Assembly (NCBI RefSeq): GCF_004146235.1
Contig: NZ_SELO01000030.1
Coordinates: forward strand, 1 to 46,532
DNA from: Tropicimonas sp. IMCC6043
Lineage (GTDB): Bacteria > Pseudomonadota > Alphaproteobacteria > Rhodobacterales > Rhodobacteraceae
Direction of reading: 5' to 3'
Length of the DNA stretch: 46,532 nt
The notes under the pieces were generated by a model. That model ran no database searches. It saw only the letters and a program-made list of their open reading frames with translations, and was not told the DNA's origin. A program made the position numbers and the translations under genes. Positions within the stretch are counted from its first letter, which is position 1. Every line of letters starts with the position of its first letter. Below, one piece after another: positions 24,328-33,644 of the stretch.

Positions 24328-25271
24328 TCGAGCTCCACCCTCGGGTCGAGGAACCTGTAGGAGATGTCCACCAGCAGGTTGATGACGAGATAGAGGCAGA
24401 CGATGACGAGGATTACGCCCTGGATCACCGGGTAGTCGCGGCGCAGGATGGACTGCACCACCATCCGGCCGATCCCCGGGAGGGCGAAGACCGTTTCCGT
24501 TACGACCGCTTCGGAGATCAGCGCGGCGAAGGTGAAGCCGAAGGCCGAGACCACCGCGAGCAGGGCGTTGCGGAGGATGTGGCGGGTCACGACGCGCCGC
24601 GGGCGGATGCCCTTGGAGCGCGCGGTGCGCACGTAGTCTTCCTTGGCGACGTCGAGCATGCTGGCGCGGGTCAGCCGTAGGATCAGCGCCGCGTTCGGCG
24701 CGGCGAGCGTCAGGCTCGGCAGCAGCAGGTAACGCAGGTTGGAGATCCCGCCTTCCTCGAAGACCGAGGGATAGCCGGAACTCGGCAGCCAGCCGAGGGT
24801 CGCGGCGAAGATCAGGATGAGATAGAGGCCAACCCAGAAGGTCGGGATCGAGGCGAGCAGCATCGCGACGCCCGACAGCCCCTGGTCGATCCAGGTGCCG
24901 TGGCGCGTGGCGGCAAGAACGCCCACAGGAACGCCAAGGAGGACGATCCAGACCATGGTCACGGTAGCGAGCAGCAGGCTCGTCTCGGCGCCGTCGAGGA
25001 TGATCCGTGTGACCGGCTCCTGGAAGAAGATCGAGGTGCCGAGGTCGCCCTGAAGGACGTTGCCCACCCAGTAGAAATACTGGACCGGCAGGGACCGGTC
25101 GAGCCCGAGACGGGTTCGCAGGGCCTCGACCTGTTCCGGTGTCGCCTCGTCCCCGAGCATTACGTAGATTGGATCGCCGGGAATGAGGTGAATGAAGATG
25201 AAGATGACGACCGACGCGGCGGCAAGCGTGGCCAGCGCCGCGCCGGTGCGTCTCAGGATGTAGATCAGCAT
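24324..25271 (-). CDS. Peptide-type ABC transporter permease, DppB-like (system 2)
   Basis: This is a 315-residue inner-membrane permease. MLIYILRRTGAALATLAAASVVIFIFIHLIPGDP gives the DppB first helix, QYFYWVGNVLQGDLG follows, and VRTARSKGIRPRRVVTRHILRNALL is the coupling loop. It starts 25 bases after the binding-protein stop without a strong Shine-Dalgarno, so translation may depend on readthrough from upstream. It overlaps the DppC-like gene by 4 bases. Confidence 0.92.
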   Translation of the reverse strand: MLIYILRRTGAALATLAAASVVIFIFIHLIPGDPIYVMLGDEATPEQVEALRTRLGLDRSLPVQYFYWVGNVLQGDLGTSIFFQEPVTRIILDGAETSLLLATVTMVWIVLLGVPVGVLAATRHGTWIDQGLSGVAMLLASIPTFWVGLYLILIFAATLGWLPSSGYPSVFEEGGISNLRYLLLPSLTLAAPNAALILRLTRASMLDVAKEDYVRTARSKGIRPRRVVTRHILRNALLAVVSAFGFTFAALISEAVVTETVFALPGIGRMVVQSILRRDYPVIQGVILVIVCLYLVINLLVDISYRFLDPRVELE

Positions 25272-25296
25272 CGGTGCCGGGATCTGCTCATGGGAG

Positions 25297-26841
25297 TCAC
25301 TTCGAGACGCCCCAGAAATGCGGCCAGATCAGCGTCGTCTCGCCCATGCCTTCGAGCTTCGGCGAAGCGATGTCGTAGGAATAGACGTCTCCGACCTTCA
25401 TCGTCGGAACCTGCTCGTAGATCAGTGCCTGCAAACCGGCCCATGCCTCGCGCCGCACATCGAGATCCGAGGTACCGGTGAATTTCTTGTCGAGAACCGC
25501 CTTTTCCTCGGTCGCCCACCATCCGGGATAGTTGTTGTTGAGCGCGGTCAGAAGCACCGGGTCGGGGATGTTGCCGTGATGGGTGACGAACATGTCCCAC
25601 TGGTCCGGCTGCGCCCGCTTCTTGAGCAGCGTCGCCCAGTCGACCACCACCATCTCGATGTTGATGCCGGCATCGGCGAGCTGGCGGGTGAAGACGGTCG
25701 CCTGGTCGAAATGGGTCTTGTAGTTGGTCGAGACCAGGAGCTTGATCGGCGTGCCGTCATAGCCCGCGGCCTCCGCCATCTCCTTGGCCTTGGCCGGGTC
25801 GCCCTGCGAATAGGCTTCGGTTCCGGCATCGGTGTACCAGATGTTGCCCTCCGGGAAGAACGAGCCGTTGGCGCTCCAGAGTGCTTCCTCGCCGACCGAG
25901 ACGCGCAGCGCCTCCTCCATGTTGAGCGCGGCCAGGACCGCCCGCCGCAGCGGGAAATTGTCGGCAAGCGGACCGTTCTTCGAGTTCATGAACACCAGAC
26001 CGAAAATCGGCGCGCCGCTGAGGTGGATCTTCAGCGCGGGATCGTCTTTCAGGATGCCGTAGAGGTCGCCGGAGATGAACTCGGCATAATCGTAGTCGCC
26101 GGCCTGAACGCCGCTCACGCGTGTGCCGACATCCGGCACCGGGATGAAGCGGATCGCGTCGAGCTCGGCCACGCGGGCGCCGGAATATCCGTTGGCCGGC
26201 GTGTCGAGGCCGGTGTAGTCGTCGAACTTCACCAACTCGACATGGCGGTTGTTGCGCCACTCGTTGAACTTGAACGGCCCCGTGCCGATGTAGTTCTCCG
26301 GCGCGATGGGCTCGCCGCCGGCGGCGGTCACGATGTCGGCGGGGTAGATGACCGGCCCGCCATTCGGGAAGGCCAGCATGGATTTCCACGCGCCGTTGGG
26401 CTGGTTGAGCTTTATGGTGACCTCGTAGGGACCGGTTGCCTCGATCGAGGCCACGTCATCGACGAGAAGCTTGCCGCGGGCGCCGTACTCGCCCCAACGC
26501 TTGAGAGAAGCGACCACGTCGTCGGCGGTCATTTCCTGGCCGTTGTGGAACTTCACGCCTTCGCGCAGCCCGATGGTGATCGTCAACCCGTCATCGGAGA
26601 TCGTCTCGCCAGTGGCGAGAAACGGCTGCGGCTCGAAAGTCGAGTCGAAGGCGTAGAGCATCTCGAACATGTGCTGGCCGATGGTCGTGGCCAGCGTCGC
26701 CGTGCCCATCTGGAGATCGAGGCTCGGGGGCTCGCCAATGGTCGCATACCGAAGGGTCTCAGCGGATGCGGCGTTTACCGTCATCGTCGCGGTCAGCGCC
26801 AGCACGCTGCCGCGTATCAGGTTACCCAATTTCCGTCGCAT
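25297..26841 (-). CDS. Peptide-type ABC transporter solute-binding protein (system 2)
   Basis: This 514-residue SBP_bac_5 periplasmic protein has a signal peptide of about 27 residues (hydrophobic LALTATMTVNA, cleavage after ASA). The mature part starts ETLRYATIGEPPSLDLQ and shows ISDDGLTITIGLREGVKFHNGQEMTADDVVASLKRW and YIGTGPFKFNEW, typical of this family. It differs considerably from the system 1 binding protein, so a different ligand is likely. The gene lies within the operon, 75 bases after the SDR, and unlike the other three binding-protein genes here has no hairpin after its stop. Confidence 0.92.
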   Translation of the reverse strand: MRRKLGNLIRGSVLALTATMTVNAASAETLRYATIGEPPSLDLQMGTATLATTIGQHMFEMLYAFDSTFEPQPFLATGETISDDGLTITIGLREGVKFHNGQEMTADDVVASLKRWGEYGARGKLLVDDVASIEATGPYEVTIKLNQPNGAWKSMLAFPNGGPVIYPADIVTAAGGEPIAPENYIGTGPFKFNEWRNNRHVELVKFDDYTGLDTPANGYSGARVAELDAIRFIPVPDVGTRVSGVQAGDYDYAEFISGDLYGILKDDPALKIHLSGAPIFGLVFMNSKNGPLADNFPLRRAVLAALNMEEALRVSVGEEALWSANGSFFPEGNIWYTDAGTEAYSQGDPAKAKEMAEAAGYDGTPIKLLVSTNYKTHFDQATVFTRQLADAGINIEMVVVDWATLLKKRAQPDQWDMFVTHHGNIPDPVLLTALNNNYPGWWATEEKAVLDKKFTGTSDLDVRREAWAGLQALIYEQVPTMKVGDVYSYDIASPKLEGMGETTLIWPHFWGVSK

Positions 26842-26916
26842 TTGTCGTCACCTCTCTCCTGTTGGGTCTTGTCTTTTTCGTAGGTCGTCTTTCGTGCCTT
26901 GCCGTGTTTCCGCGGC

Positions 26917-27699
26917 TCACCAGCAGGTGTAGCCGCCGTCGATGACCAGCGCGGCGCCGGTCATGTATTTTGCGCTGTCGCTCGCGAGATAGACCGCCAG
27001 CGGTCCGATATCCTCGGGGTCTCCCAGCGTTCCCGCGGGGATGTTCTCCAGAAGGCCCTCGATCACCTCCGGGTGGCTTTTCGACCAGGCGCGGTTGGGC
27101 TCGGTCAGGAAAATGCCGGGGCAAATGGCGTTGACGGTGATCCTGTGCGCCGCCCAGTCCACCGCAAGGCTGCGCGTGAGTTGCAGCACGCCCGCCTTGG
27201 CGGTTTCATAGTGGCGCCCGGCAATCCCGCGCCCCGGGACCATCGCGTTGATCGAGGCGATGTTGATGATGCGCCCGCCGGCGCCGCGTTCGATCATCGC
27301 CCCGCCGATCACCTTAGCGCAGAGGAAGGTGCTGGTGAGGTTGAGATCGATCAGCGAGAGCCACTGGTCAAGCTCCATCTGCTCGGTCGGGACATTGACC
27401 CTTCGGCCGCCGACATTGCTGATCAGGATGTCGAACGGCCCGCAGGTCTCCAACGCCCGGTGGCAAGCCGCCTCGCAGGCCTCCGGATCGCCGATATCGG
27501 CCTCGATGGTCCAGGCCTCGCGCCCCAAGGCGCGGATGTCCTCCGCGGTTGCCTCTAGGCTCTCGGAGGGGCGGGCCACGAGGGCGACGTCGGCGCCGGC
27601 ATCGGCAATCGCGAGGGCCATCTCACGCCCGAGCCCGCGACTCCCGCCGGTGATGAAAAGGCGTTTGCCATCCAGCCGAAAGCAGTCGGGAAATCTCAT
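26917..27699 (-). CDS. Short-chain dehydrogenase/reductase (SDR 1)
   Basis: This is a 260-residue classical SDR. The cofactor loop is TGGSRGLG (17-24), the catalytic residues are Ser149, Tyr164 and Lys168 (YETAK), and a conserved Asn lies at 120. The structural NNAG is replaced by SNVGG (94-98), a less common but known variant. Arg21 in the glycine loop and ARPSE after strand 2 favour NADP(H), by inference. It probably oxidises or reduces a hydroxy/keto intermediate alongside the GMC oxidoreductase and aldehyde dehydrogenase upstream in the same operon. Confidence 0.88.
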   Translation of the reverse strand: MRFPDCFRLDGKRLFITGGSRGLGREMALAIADAGADVALVARPSESLEATAEDIRALGREAWTIEADIGDPEACEAACHRALETCGPFDILISNVGGRRVNVPTEQMELDQWLSLIDLNLTSTFLCAKVIGGAMIERGAGGRIINIASINAMVPGRGIAGRHYETAKAGVLQLTRSLAVDWAAHRITVNAICPGIFLTEPNRAWSKSHPEVIEGLLENIPAGTLGDPEDIGPLAVYLASDSAKYMTGAALVIDGGYTCW

Positions 27700-27824
27700 G
27701 GTGTGGGTTCTCGTAGTGGGGTGTGTCTGTAAGGCAGCGGACGACCCCCACGGTGCCGCCCTGCCGTATCGAAAGCCTAGGCGAAGGCTTCGATCGCCGT
27801 GAAATGCCTATGTCCGATTGTGTG

Positions 27825-27839
27825 ATGCAAAACTTGCAT
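27825..27839. other. Inverted repeat after the GMC oxidoreductase gene
   Basis: ATGCAA-AAC-TTGCAT is a 6-bp inverted repeat with 3-base spacer, 11 bases beyond the GMC stop codon. A second stem, AAGCCT/AGGCTT, lies at 27773-27790. Neither is followed by a T-tract. The gap of 151 bases to the SDR may hold an internal promoter or a processing site. Confidence 0.3.
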
Positions 27840-27850
27840 GGTTTGCCGGC

Positions 27851-29479
27851 TCAGACATCGGCAGGTGGCAAGGGCTCCCGCCCGAGGGAGAAATCCGCAG
27901 CCCGTTCGCCGATCATCAACGCGGGAACGTTGGTGTTCGCGGCAGGCATCTCGGGAATGATCGAGGTATCGGCGACGCGCAGCCCGGTGAGGCCGTGAAC
28001 CTGAAGGCGATGGTCCACCACGCTGGCGTGATCGTCGGCCGGCCCCATGCGACAGGTTCCCATTACGTGATAGGTCGTGTTGCCGTTCTGCCGGGCATGG
28101 TCGAGCAGGTCGCCATCGCTGGCCGCCGCCGCTCCGGGCCAGTCCTCCTTGGCAACGTATTGCGCGAACGGCGCGCTCGCGGCGATGGACCGCGCAAGGC
28201 GCATGGCCGCGACGATCGCGCGCTGGTCGGCCTCCGCGACGAGGTAGTTCGGCTGGACCTCGGGGCTGGCGAACGGGTCGGACGACAGCGCCCGCACATG
28301 CCCCCGGCTCTCGGGGCGTTGCTGCCAGCAGGCCATCGTCGCCCCCGGAAAGCGGTCGAGCCCCGACCAGACGCCGCCGGGATAGCTGGCCGGCGTGAAC
28401 GAGACCTGGATGTCGCCGCGCGGCAGGGCAGGATCGGATTTCGCGAAGCAATAGAGGAGGGTGGGCGTCAGGGTCAGCGCCCCTTTCCGTCTGAAGACAT
28501 AGTCAGCAACCTCCCGCAGGAGTGGCAGGCCGCGGACGCGTTCGTTGACTGTCCGCGCGCCTTTGATCCGGAGAACGATCCGGGCTGCAAAGTGGTCCTG
28601 GAGGTTGCCGCCAACACCCGGCAGCGGATGTTTCACGTCGATGCCCGCCTGTTTAAGGCCGTCGGGTGCGCCAATGCCGGAGAGCTGCAGGATGTGCGGC
28701 GACCCGATGGCTCCGGCCGAGAGGATCACCTCGCGCCGTGCATGGACGGTGTGTTCCCGCCCGTCCCGGAGATAGGTCACACCGGTCACCCGTTTGCCAT
28801 CGAGGTGGAGTCTCGTGACACGGGCATTGAGGCGCAGGTCCACCGCGCCGCGCCGAACGGCGGGCAGCACGAACGCCCGCGCCGGGCTTACCCTGCGGCC
28901 GTTGCGAATCGAGCGCTGGACATAGGCGATGCCCTCCTGAACGGCGCCGTTGTAGTCCTGCGCGCGGGAGATCCCGTTCCCGGCGGCTGCGTCCATGAAG
29001 GCTTCGCAGAGCGGGTCCGGGGCGTCGATATCGGTGATCGTGAAGGGGCCGCTCCGGCCGCGATAGGTGTCCTCACCCGACCCGATGCGAGACTCGCTTC
29101 GCTTGAAGTAGGGAAGCACCTCGGCATAGCTCCACCCGGGGTTGCCGAGGGCAGCCCATCCATCGAAATCGGTCCGGTGACCACGAGTGCAGATATGCCC
29201 GTTGATCGCGCCGGAGCCGCCGAAGACCTTGCCGCGGCTTTGCAGGATCGACCGCCCGGCAATGCCCGGTCCGGGGGCGGTCCGAAACATCCAGTCCAGC
29301 CGCGGATTGCCGAGCGCGTAGACGACCGCCGCCGGCACGTGGATCGCCGGGTGCCAGTCGCGCCCGCCGGCCTCGATCACACAGACCGTGCCGTTTCCCG
29401 CCTCGGCAAGCCGTCCGGCGACCACCGATCCGGCGCTGCCTGCACCGACCACGACATAGTCGAAGCTGTCCCCTGTCAT
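27851..29479 (-). CDS. GMC-family FAD-dependent oxidoreductase (choline dehydrogenase-like)
   Basis: This 542-residue flavoprotein oxidises alcohols. The FAD loop is VGAGSAGSVVAGRL (11-24), the GMC signature region GGSGAING (87-94) and second signature GAIGSPHILQLSGIG (256-270) are intact, and the active site has His471 (TYHVMGTCRMG) and Asn515 (ANTNVPALMIGERAAD). No signal peptide is visible, so it probably acts in the cytoplasm or at the membrane. Its start shares TGATG with the stop of the aldehyde dehydrogenase, so an alcohol-to-aldehyde-to-acid oxidation by the two enzymes is a natural reading. Homologues include choline and polyethylene-glycol dehydrogenases; substrate unknown. Confidence 0.9.
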   Translation of the reverse strand: MTGDSFDYVVVGAGSAGSVVAGRLAEAGNGTVCVIEAGGRDWHPAIHVPAAVVYALGNPRLDWMFRTAPGPGIAGRSILQSRGKVFGGSGAINGHICTRGHRTDFDGWAALGNPGWSYAEVLPYFKRSESRIGSGEDTYRGRSGPFTITDIDAPDPLCEAFMDAAAGNGISRAQDYNGAVQEGIAYVQRSIRNGRRVSPARAFVLPAVRRGAVDLRLNARVTRLHLDGKRVTGVTYLRDGREHTVHARREVILSAGAIGSPHILQLSGIGAPDGLKQAGIDVKHPLPGVGGNLQDHFAARIVLRIKGARTVNERVRGLPLLREVADYVFRRKGALTLTPTLLYCFAKSDPALPRGDIQVSFTPASYPGGVWSGLDRFPGATMACWQQRPESRGHVRALSSDPFASPEVQPNYLVAEADQRAIVAAMRLARSIAASAPFAQYVAKEDWPGAAAASDGDLLDHARQNGNTTYHVMGTCRMGPADDHASVVDHRLQVHGLTGLRVADTSIIPEMPAANTNVPALMIGERAADFSLGREPLPPADV

Positions 29480-30924
29480 CAGAGCCGGATGCCGACATTC
29501 TTGGTCTGAACGTATCCCAGCAGCGCTTCCTGGCCCTTCTCCCGGCCGTAGCCGGAGCGCTTCATTCCGCCGAAGGGTGTCTCAACGCCGCCTGCCCACC
29601 ACTGGTTCACATAGACCTGCCCGGCAACGAGCCGGTCGGCAACCCGGTGGGCGAGGCCGAGATCGCGCGTGTAGAGCCCCGCAGCAAGGCCGTAATCCGT
29701 GCCATTCGCGATCTCGATCGCCTCTTCCGTGTCGTCGAAGGGAATCACCACGACGACCGGGCCGAAGAACTCCTCCTGGGCAATGCGCATGTCGGGCCGG
29801 ACATCGGTGAAGACGGTCGGAGACATGAAGAATCCCTCGAGGCCCGCGACGCGGTCGCCGCCGGTGGCCAGCGTGGCGCCTTCTTCCACTCCAGTCCGGC
29901 AGAGCGCGACGATCCGCTCGAGCTGGTGTGCGGAGATCACCGGGCCCATTTCATGATCCTCGATCCCAGGACCGACGCCGAGGCTTTCGGCTCGGGCGAC
30001 GAGGCGGGCCACCACCTCGTCATAGACCGACCGGTGCACAATCAGGCGCGAGCCGGCCGAGCAGATCTGGCCGGCATGCTTGAATATCCCGGCGGCGGCG
30101 CTTTCGGCGACCTGGTCGAGATCGGCATCGGGAAAGACGATGCCACCGGACTTTCCGCCGAGTTCCATGATGCAGGGGATCACCCGCTCGGCGGCGGCGC
30201 GCAGAACGCTCTTGCCGGTCTCGACCGAGCCGGTGAAGACGATGTGATCGATGTCGGGATGCGCAACCAACGCCGCGCCGGCCTCGGCCCCGATGCCACA
30301 GACGATGTTCACGGCGCCTGCGGGCACCCCCGCCCGCTCGCAGGCTTCGGCGAAGAGGTAAAGGCTGAGCGGCGAGTCCTCTGGCGACTTGAGCACCACG
30401 GTATTGCCGGTGACCAGTGCGCAGGCGATGGAGCGCGCGCCGACCGGAAGCGGGCCGTTCCAGGGAACGATCTGCGCCGAGACACCGAAGGGCGCGTGGA
30501 TGGTATAGTCGAGCATCCCGCTGCCTAGCGGGATCTGGCGTCCCTCGAGCTTGTCCGCCATGCCGCCGTAGTAGCGCAGATATCTCTGGGTCAGCGGGAT
30601 CTCGGCCCTGCCCTTCTCTAGTGTCTTGCCGTTGTCGTGGCATTCCACGAGAGCGATCTCGTCCGCCGCCTCTTCGAGTTCATCGGCGATTCGGAACATC
30701 AAGGCACCGCGCTCGTGCGGCGGCATATCCAGCAGGACGCGGGAATTGAAACAGGTGCGGGCAGCGGCCACCGCCGCATCGATGTCCTCGCCCGTGCCGC
30801 GCGCGACTTCGCAGATCTGTTCTCCCGTGGCCGGGTCGATGACCGGCAGGCGGCCGCCGTCGGACGCATCGACCCAGGAGCCGCCAATAAAGTTCTTCCA
30901 GTATGGCCGGATCGCTGCACTCAT
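29479..30924 (-). CDS. Aldehyde dehydrogenase (NAD(P)-dependent)
   Basis: This is a 481-residue ALDH superfamily enzyme of normal length. Catalytic residues are Asn156 (PWNGP), Lys179 (LKSPEDSP), Glu254 (MELGGKSG) and Cys288 (AGQICSAGSRL). The start at 30924 has GGAGGG just ahead; the upstream in-frame extension of 62 residues is unlike the family. As first gene of the minus-strand operon 30924 to 19809 it is divergent from the LysR regulator, which likely controls the operon. It oxidises an aldehyde, presumably formed by the GMC oxidoreductase. Confidence 0.9.
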   Translation of the reverse strand: MSAAIRPYWKNFIGGSWVDASDGGRLPVIDPATGEQICEVARGTGEDIDAAVAAARTCFNSRVLLDMPPHERGALMFRIADELEEAADEIALVECHDNGKTLEKGRAEIPLTQRYLRYYGGMADKLEGRQIPLGSGMLDYTIHAPFGVSAQIVPWNGPLPVGARSIACALVTGNTVVLKSPEDSPLSLYLFAEACERAGVPAGAVNIVCGIGAEAGAALVAHPDIDHIVFTGSVETGKSVLRAAAERVIPCIMELGGKSGGIVFPDADLDQVAESAAAGIFKHAGQICSAGSRLIVHRSVYDEVVARLVARAESLGVGPGIEDHEMGPVISAHQLERIVALCRTGVEEGATLATGGDRVAGLEGFFMSPTVFTDVRPDMRIAQEEFFGPVVVVIPFDDTEEAIEIANGTDYGLAAGLYTRDLGLAHRVADRLVAGQVYVNQWWAGGVETPFGGMKRSGYGREKGQEALLGYVQTKNVGIRL

Positions 30925-31130
30925 TCTTCCCTCCGAATGACATTTCGTCCTGTCCCGTGCGGCAGGGACGCAGAGACTAAATACCTGCGTCCGAGCAAAC
31001 GCGAATGCTGAATTCGGATGCGGCAATGCCGAGGGCGCATATCGCGTGCATACCCTTTTAACCGCGGCTGCGTCTGATAGGGTGAACTCGCGCCGGAGTA
31101 CCCGGGGCATGGCGATCCTGAGGCATTGCT
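30925..31130. promoter_or_regulatory. Divergent control region, aldehyde dehydrogenase operon / LysR
   Basis: The 206 bases between the divergent starts are the expected binding region of the LysR-type regulator. A short stem GTCCC/GGGAC lies at about 30952-30970. The stretch 31003-31055 contains several ATGC/GCAT words (GAATGC, GATGC, AATGCC, GCAT twice) and ends in a locally AT-rich CCCTTTTAACC. No single T-N11-A palindrome stands out. Confidence 0.45.
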
Positions 31131-32045
31131 ATGGAAGTCAAATGGCTCCTGGACTTTCTGTCCCTCGTCGACACTCGAAACTTCTCGCGATCCGCCGATG
31201 AGCGAGCGACGACGCAGCCCGCGTTCAGCCGCCGGATCAAGGCGCTGGAAGAGTGGCTCGGCGCGTCGATGTTTGATCGGAGCAAGCAACCGATCGAGCT
31301 GACCTATGCCGGCCGGCAGTTCAAGCCAGTCGCCGAGGAAGTGCTGCGTCGGCTGCTGCAAAGCCGGGAGGAGATCAAGCAGATCGGTCAGCGGACCGAA
31401 AGCACGGTAACCTTCGCGGCGACTCACAGCCTGTCACTGGTCTTTTTCCCCAACTGGATTCGCGGAATAGAAAAGGAAGTCGGCGTGCTCCGGACGCGCC
31501 TTGATTCCAATCAGATCGCGAACTGCATTCAGTCGCTCTCTCGCGGCGAATGCAATTTCATGCTGCTGCCAACGCACTCCAGCGTCGACATCGAACTACC
31601 CGAGGAGGGTTTCACTTCGATCGCAGTCGGCGTCGACAGGTTGGTGCCGGTCTCCGCGCCCGACGAGACCAACGCACCGCGCTACGTCCTTCCGGGCAGC
31701 AAGAAGCAACCGCTCGATTACCTCGCCTATGTCGGATCAGCCGCGAGCGGCCGCGCAGTGGACGTCCTGTTGCGGGAACGCGGTCGCGAGGTGCATCTGC
31801 GGCGCGTGTTCGATTCCCACCTCGCGGGGGTACTTAAGTCGATGGCGGTCGAAGGCAGGGGGCTCGCCTGGTTGCCGCAGAGCGAGATCGTGAGCGAGCT
31901 GGAGGCCGGAAGCCTGGTGTTTGCGGGAGAAGATTCCTGGAACATCCTGTCCGAGATTCGTCTCTTCCGGAGTCGTGATCCGCTGCCGAAAAAGGCAGAA
32001 GAGTTCTGGGCGCACGTGAATGATGCAGGTTCGGCATCGGCATAG
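31131..32045 (+). CDS. LysR-family transcriptional regulator (HypT/YjiE-like)
   Basis: This is a 304-residue LysR-type regulator. The winged helix-turn-helix covers about residues 3-62 (WLLDFLSLVDTRNFSRSADE, then TTQPAFSRRIKALEEWLG), followed by a linker helix and a two-lobed effector domain (HSLSLVFFPNWI, GECNFMLLPTHSSVD, GRGLAWLPQSEIVSEL). The AFSRRIKALEEWLG pattern resembles the HypT/YjiE subgroup. It is divergent from the aldehyde dehydrogenase operon and codirectional with the M81 peptidase gene 69 bases downstream, so both may be targets. Effector unknown. Confidence 0.88.
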   Translation: MEVKWLLDFLSLVDTRNFSRSADERATTQPAFSRRIKALEEWLGASMFDRSKQPIELTYAGRQFKPVAEEVLRRLLQSREEIKQIGQRTESTVTFAATHSLSLVFFPNWIRGIEKEVGVLRTRLDSNQIANCIQSLSRGECNFMLLPTHSSVDIELPEEGFTSIAVGVDRLVPVSAPDETNAPRYVLPGSKKQPLDYLAYVGSAASGRAVDVLLRERGREVHLRRVFDSHLAGVLKSMAVEGRGLAWLPQSEIVSELEAGSLVFAGEDSWNILSEIRLFRSRDPLPKKAEEFWAHVNDAGSASA

Positions 32046-32114
32046 GCCAAGCTTGCATTGGAGGTCGCCCGAGGCCCCGCCTAAGTTCGGACAAAACGTT
32101 TCAGGGGTCCGAAC

Positions 32115-33644
32115 ATGTCCGAATCTCAGCCGCGCAAGGTTGCCCTTCTTGGCTTGATGCTTGAAAGCAACAGCTTCGCTCCGGTGATTACGGAAGAGGA
32201 CTACGTCAATCGCGTCTACCTCGCGGGGCACGAGATCCTGCGGGACCTCGCCAGTATCGATCCGATGCTGCCGACGGAAATGCGCGGGTTCTGCAACGAG
32301 ATGGACGGCCTGAGCGCCTGGCAAGCGGCACCCATTCTGGTTGGGCTGGTCGAGGCCGGCGGGCCCCTGGATCACGGGTTCTTCGAGACGACGGTCGCGG
32401 AAATGCGCCGTCGCCTTGAGGCCGCGATGCCTCTGGATGCGGTTTACATCTGCAATCACGGTGCGATGATTACGACCGAGATTCTCGATCCGGATGGCGA
32501 GATCTTCGCCATGGTGCGTGAGGTGGTGGGGCCCGACACGCCGATCGTCGCCACGTTGGACCTGCATGGAAACGTCTCTTCGCGCATGGTGCAGAGCGTG
32601 GATGTGATCGTGTCTTACCAGACCAATCCGCATGTCGACATGTTCGAGCGCGGAAAGGAAGCCGCCTTGATCCTGCAGGAACTCTTTGCCGGAATGAAAC
32701 CGGAGGTGGCTTTCCTACGACTGCCGATCGTGCCGCCGACGGTGACGCTCCTGACCGAGGAAGGCCCCTATGCCGAGTTGATCGACTATGGCCAGACCCT
32801 GGAGGGCAAGGAGATTGTCAACGTGTCCATCCTGGGCGGCTTCGCCTATTCCGACACGCCCAAGAACGGGCTGGCGATCATCGTGACAGCACGTGTGAGG
32901 GGCGGCGTGGCGGAGCGCGCGGCGAAAGACATCGCCGAGCGCGCCTGGAAGGAGCACAAGCGCTTCACGCCCATCCTGACACCTCTGGAAACCGCCGTCG
33001 AACGGGTTCTGGAAGCCTCGCGAAACCCGGAGTTGTCCCCGGTCATCCTCGCGGATGTCGCGGACAATCCCGGCGGCGGCGGCAATGGCAACACGATGTG
33101 GATCGTCGAAGCGTTGCACGAGGCCGGGGCCGAGGGCGTGATCGCCGGTGTGATCAACGATCCCGCCCTGGCGGCCGAGGCGACCGGACTTGGCGAAGGT
33201 GCGACCTTCACTGCCGTTTTCAACCGCGACGAACCAGACCAATTCTCCCGCCGTTTCGAAGTGGAGGCGCGGGTGGTAGCCCTGCGCGACGGAGACTGCG
33301 TGGGCCGAAAGGGCTTCTACGCCGGACGACGGATGAATCTCGGCCGCACCGCGCTCCTCGACATTGGCGGAATCCAGGTCGTCGTGATCTCGATCCGCAC
33401 GCAATGTGCGGACCCGGTCTTCCTCGAAATGATGGGGCTCGACATCGGTGCCGCGCGGGCGGTGGTGGTGAAGTCGCGGGGCCATTTCCGTGCCGGCTTC
33501 AGCGAATTCTTCGGCCCGGATCAGGTGATCGAAGTGGACGCGCCCGGTCTGACCTCGCCGATCCTGTCGCGGTTCGATTTCAGGAACATGCGGCGTCCGG
33601 TCTTTCCGGTCGACCGCAAGGTGGAGTGGTCCGTGCCCGCCTGA
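32115..33644 (+). CDS. M81-family metallopeptidase (MlrC-like)
   Basis: This 509-residue protein belongs to the MlrC/M81 family, named after a microcystin-degradation enzyme. The N-terminal domain has LMLESNSFAP, NHGAM (residues ~115-119), TLDLHGN and TNPHVDMFERG, which supply the predicted zinc ligands. The C-terminal MlrC domain has ADVADNPGGGGNGNT. No signal peptide is present. AGGGG lies 8 bases before the ATG. Relatives are common beside Dpp-type transporters, RidA and amidohydrolases, so a role in cutting an amide or peptide-like bond of an imported compound is likely, but not shown by the sequence itself. Confidence 0.88.
   Translation: MSESQPRKVALLGLMLESNSFAPVITEEDYVNRVYLAGHEILRDLASIDPMLPTEMRGFCNEMDGLSAWQAAPILVGLVEAGGPLDHGFFETTVAEMRRRLEAAMPLDAVYICNHGAMITTEILDPDGEIFAMVREVVGPDTPIVATLDLHGNVSSRMVQSVDVIVSYQTNPHVDMFERGKEAALILQELFAGMKPEVAFLRLPIVPPTVTLLTEEGPYAELIDYGQTLEGKEIVNVSILGGFAYSDTPKNGLAIIVTARVRGGVAERAAKDIAERAWKEHKRFTPILTPLETAVERVLEASRNPELSPVILADVADNPGGGGNGNTMWIVEALHEAGAEGVIAGVINDPALAAEATGLGEGATFTAVFNRDEPDQFSRRFEVEARVVALRDGDCVGRKGFYAGRRMNLGRTALLDIGGIQVVVISIRTQCADPVFLEMMGLDIGAARAVVVKSRGHFRAGFSEFFGPDQVIEVDAPGLTSPILSRFDFRNMRRPVFPVDRKVEWSVPA

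Noticed and set aside
27773..27790. AAGCCT/AGGCTT stem after the GMC gene as a terminator
   Set aside because: The stem is only 6 bp, has no T-tract on the transcribed strand, and the downstream SDR and transporter genes appear to need transcription through it.
27818..29509. A 563-residue open frame on the plus strand
   Set aside because: It is the antisense of the GMC oxidoreductase gene, whose FAD-binding and active-site motifs are complete on the other strand.
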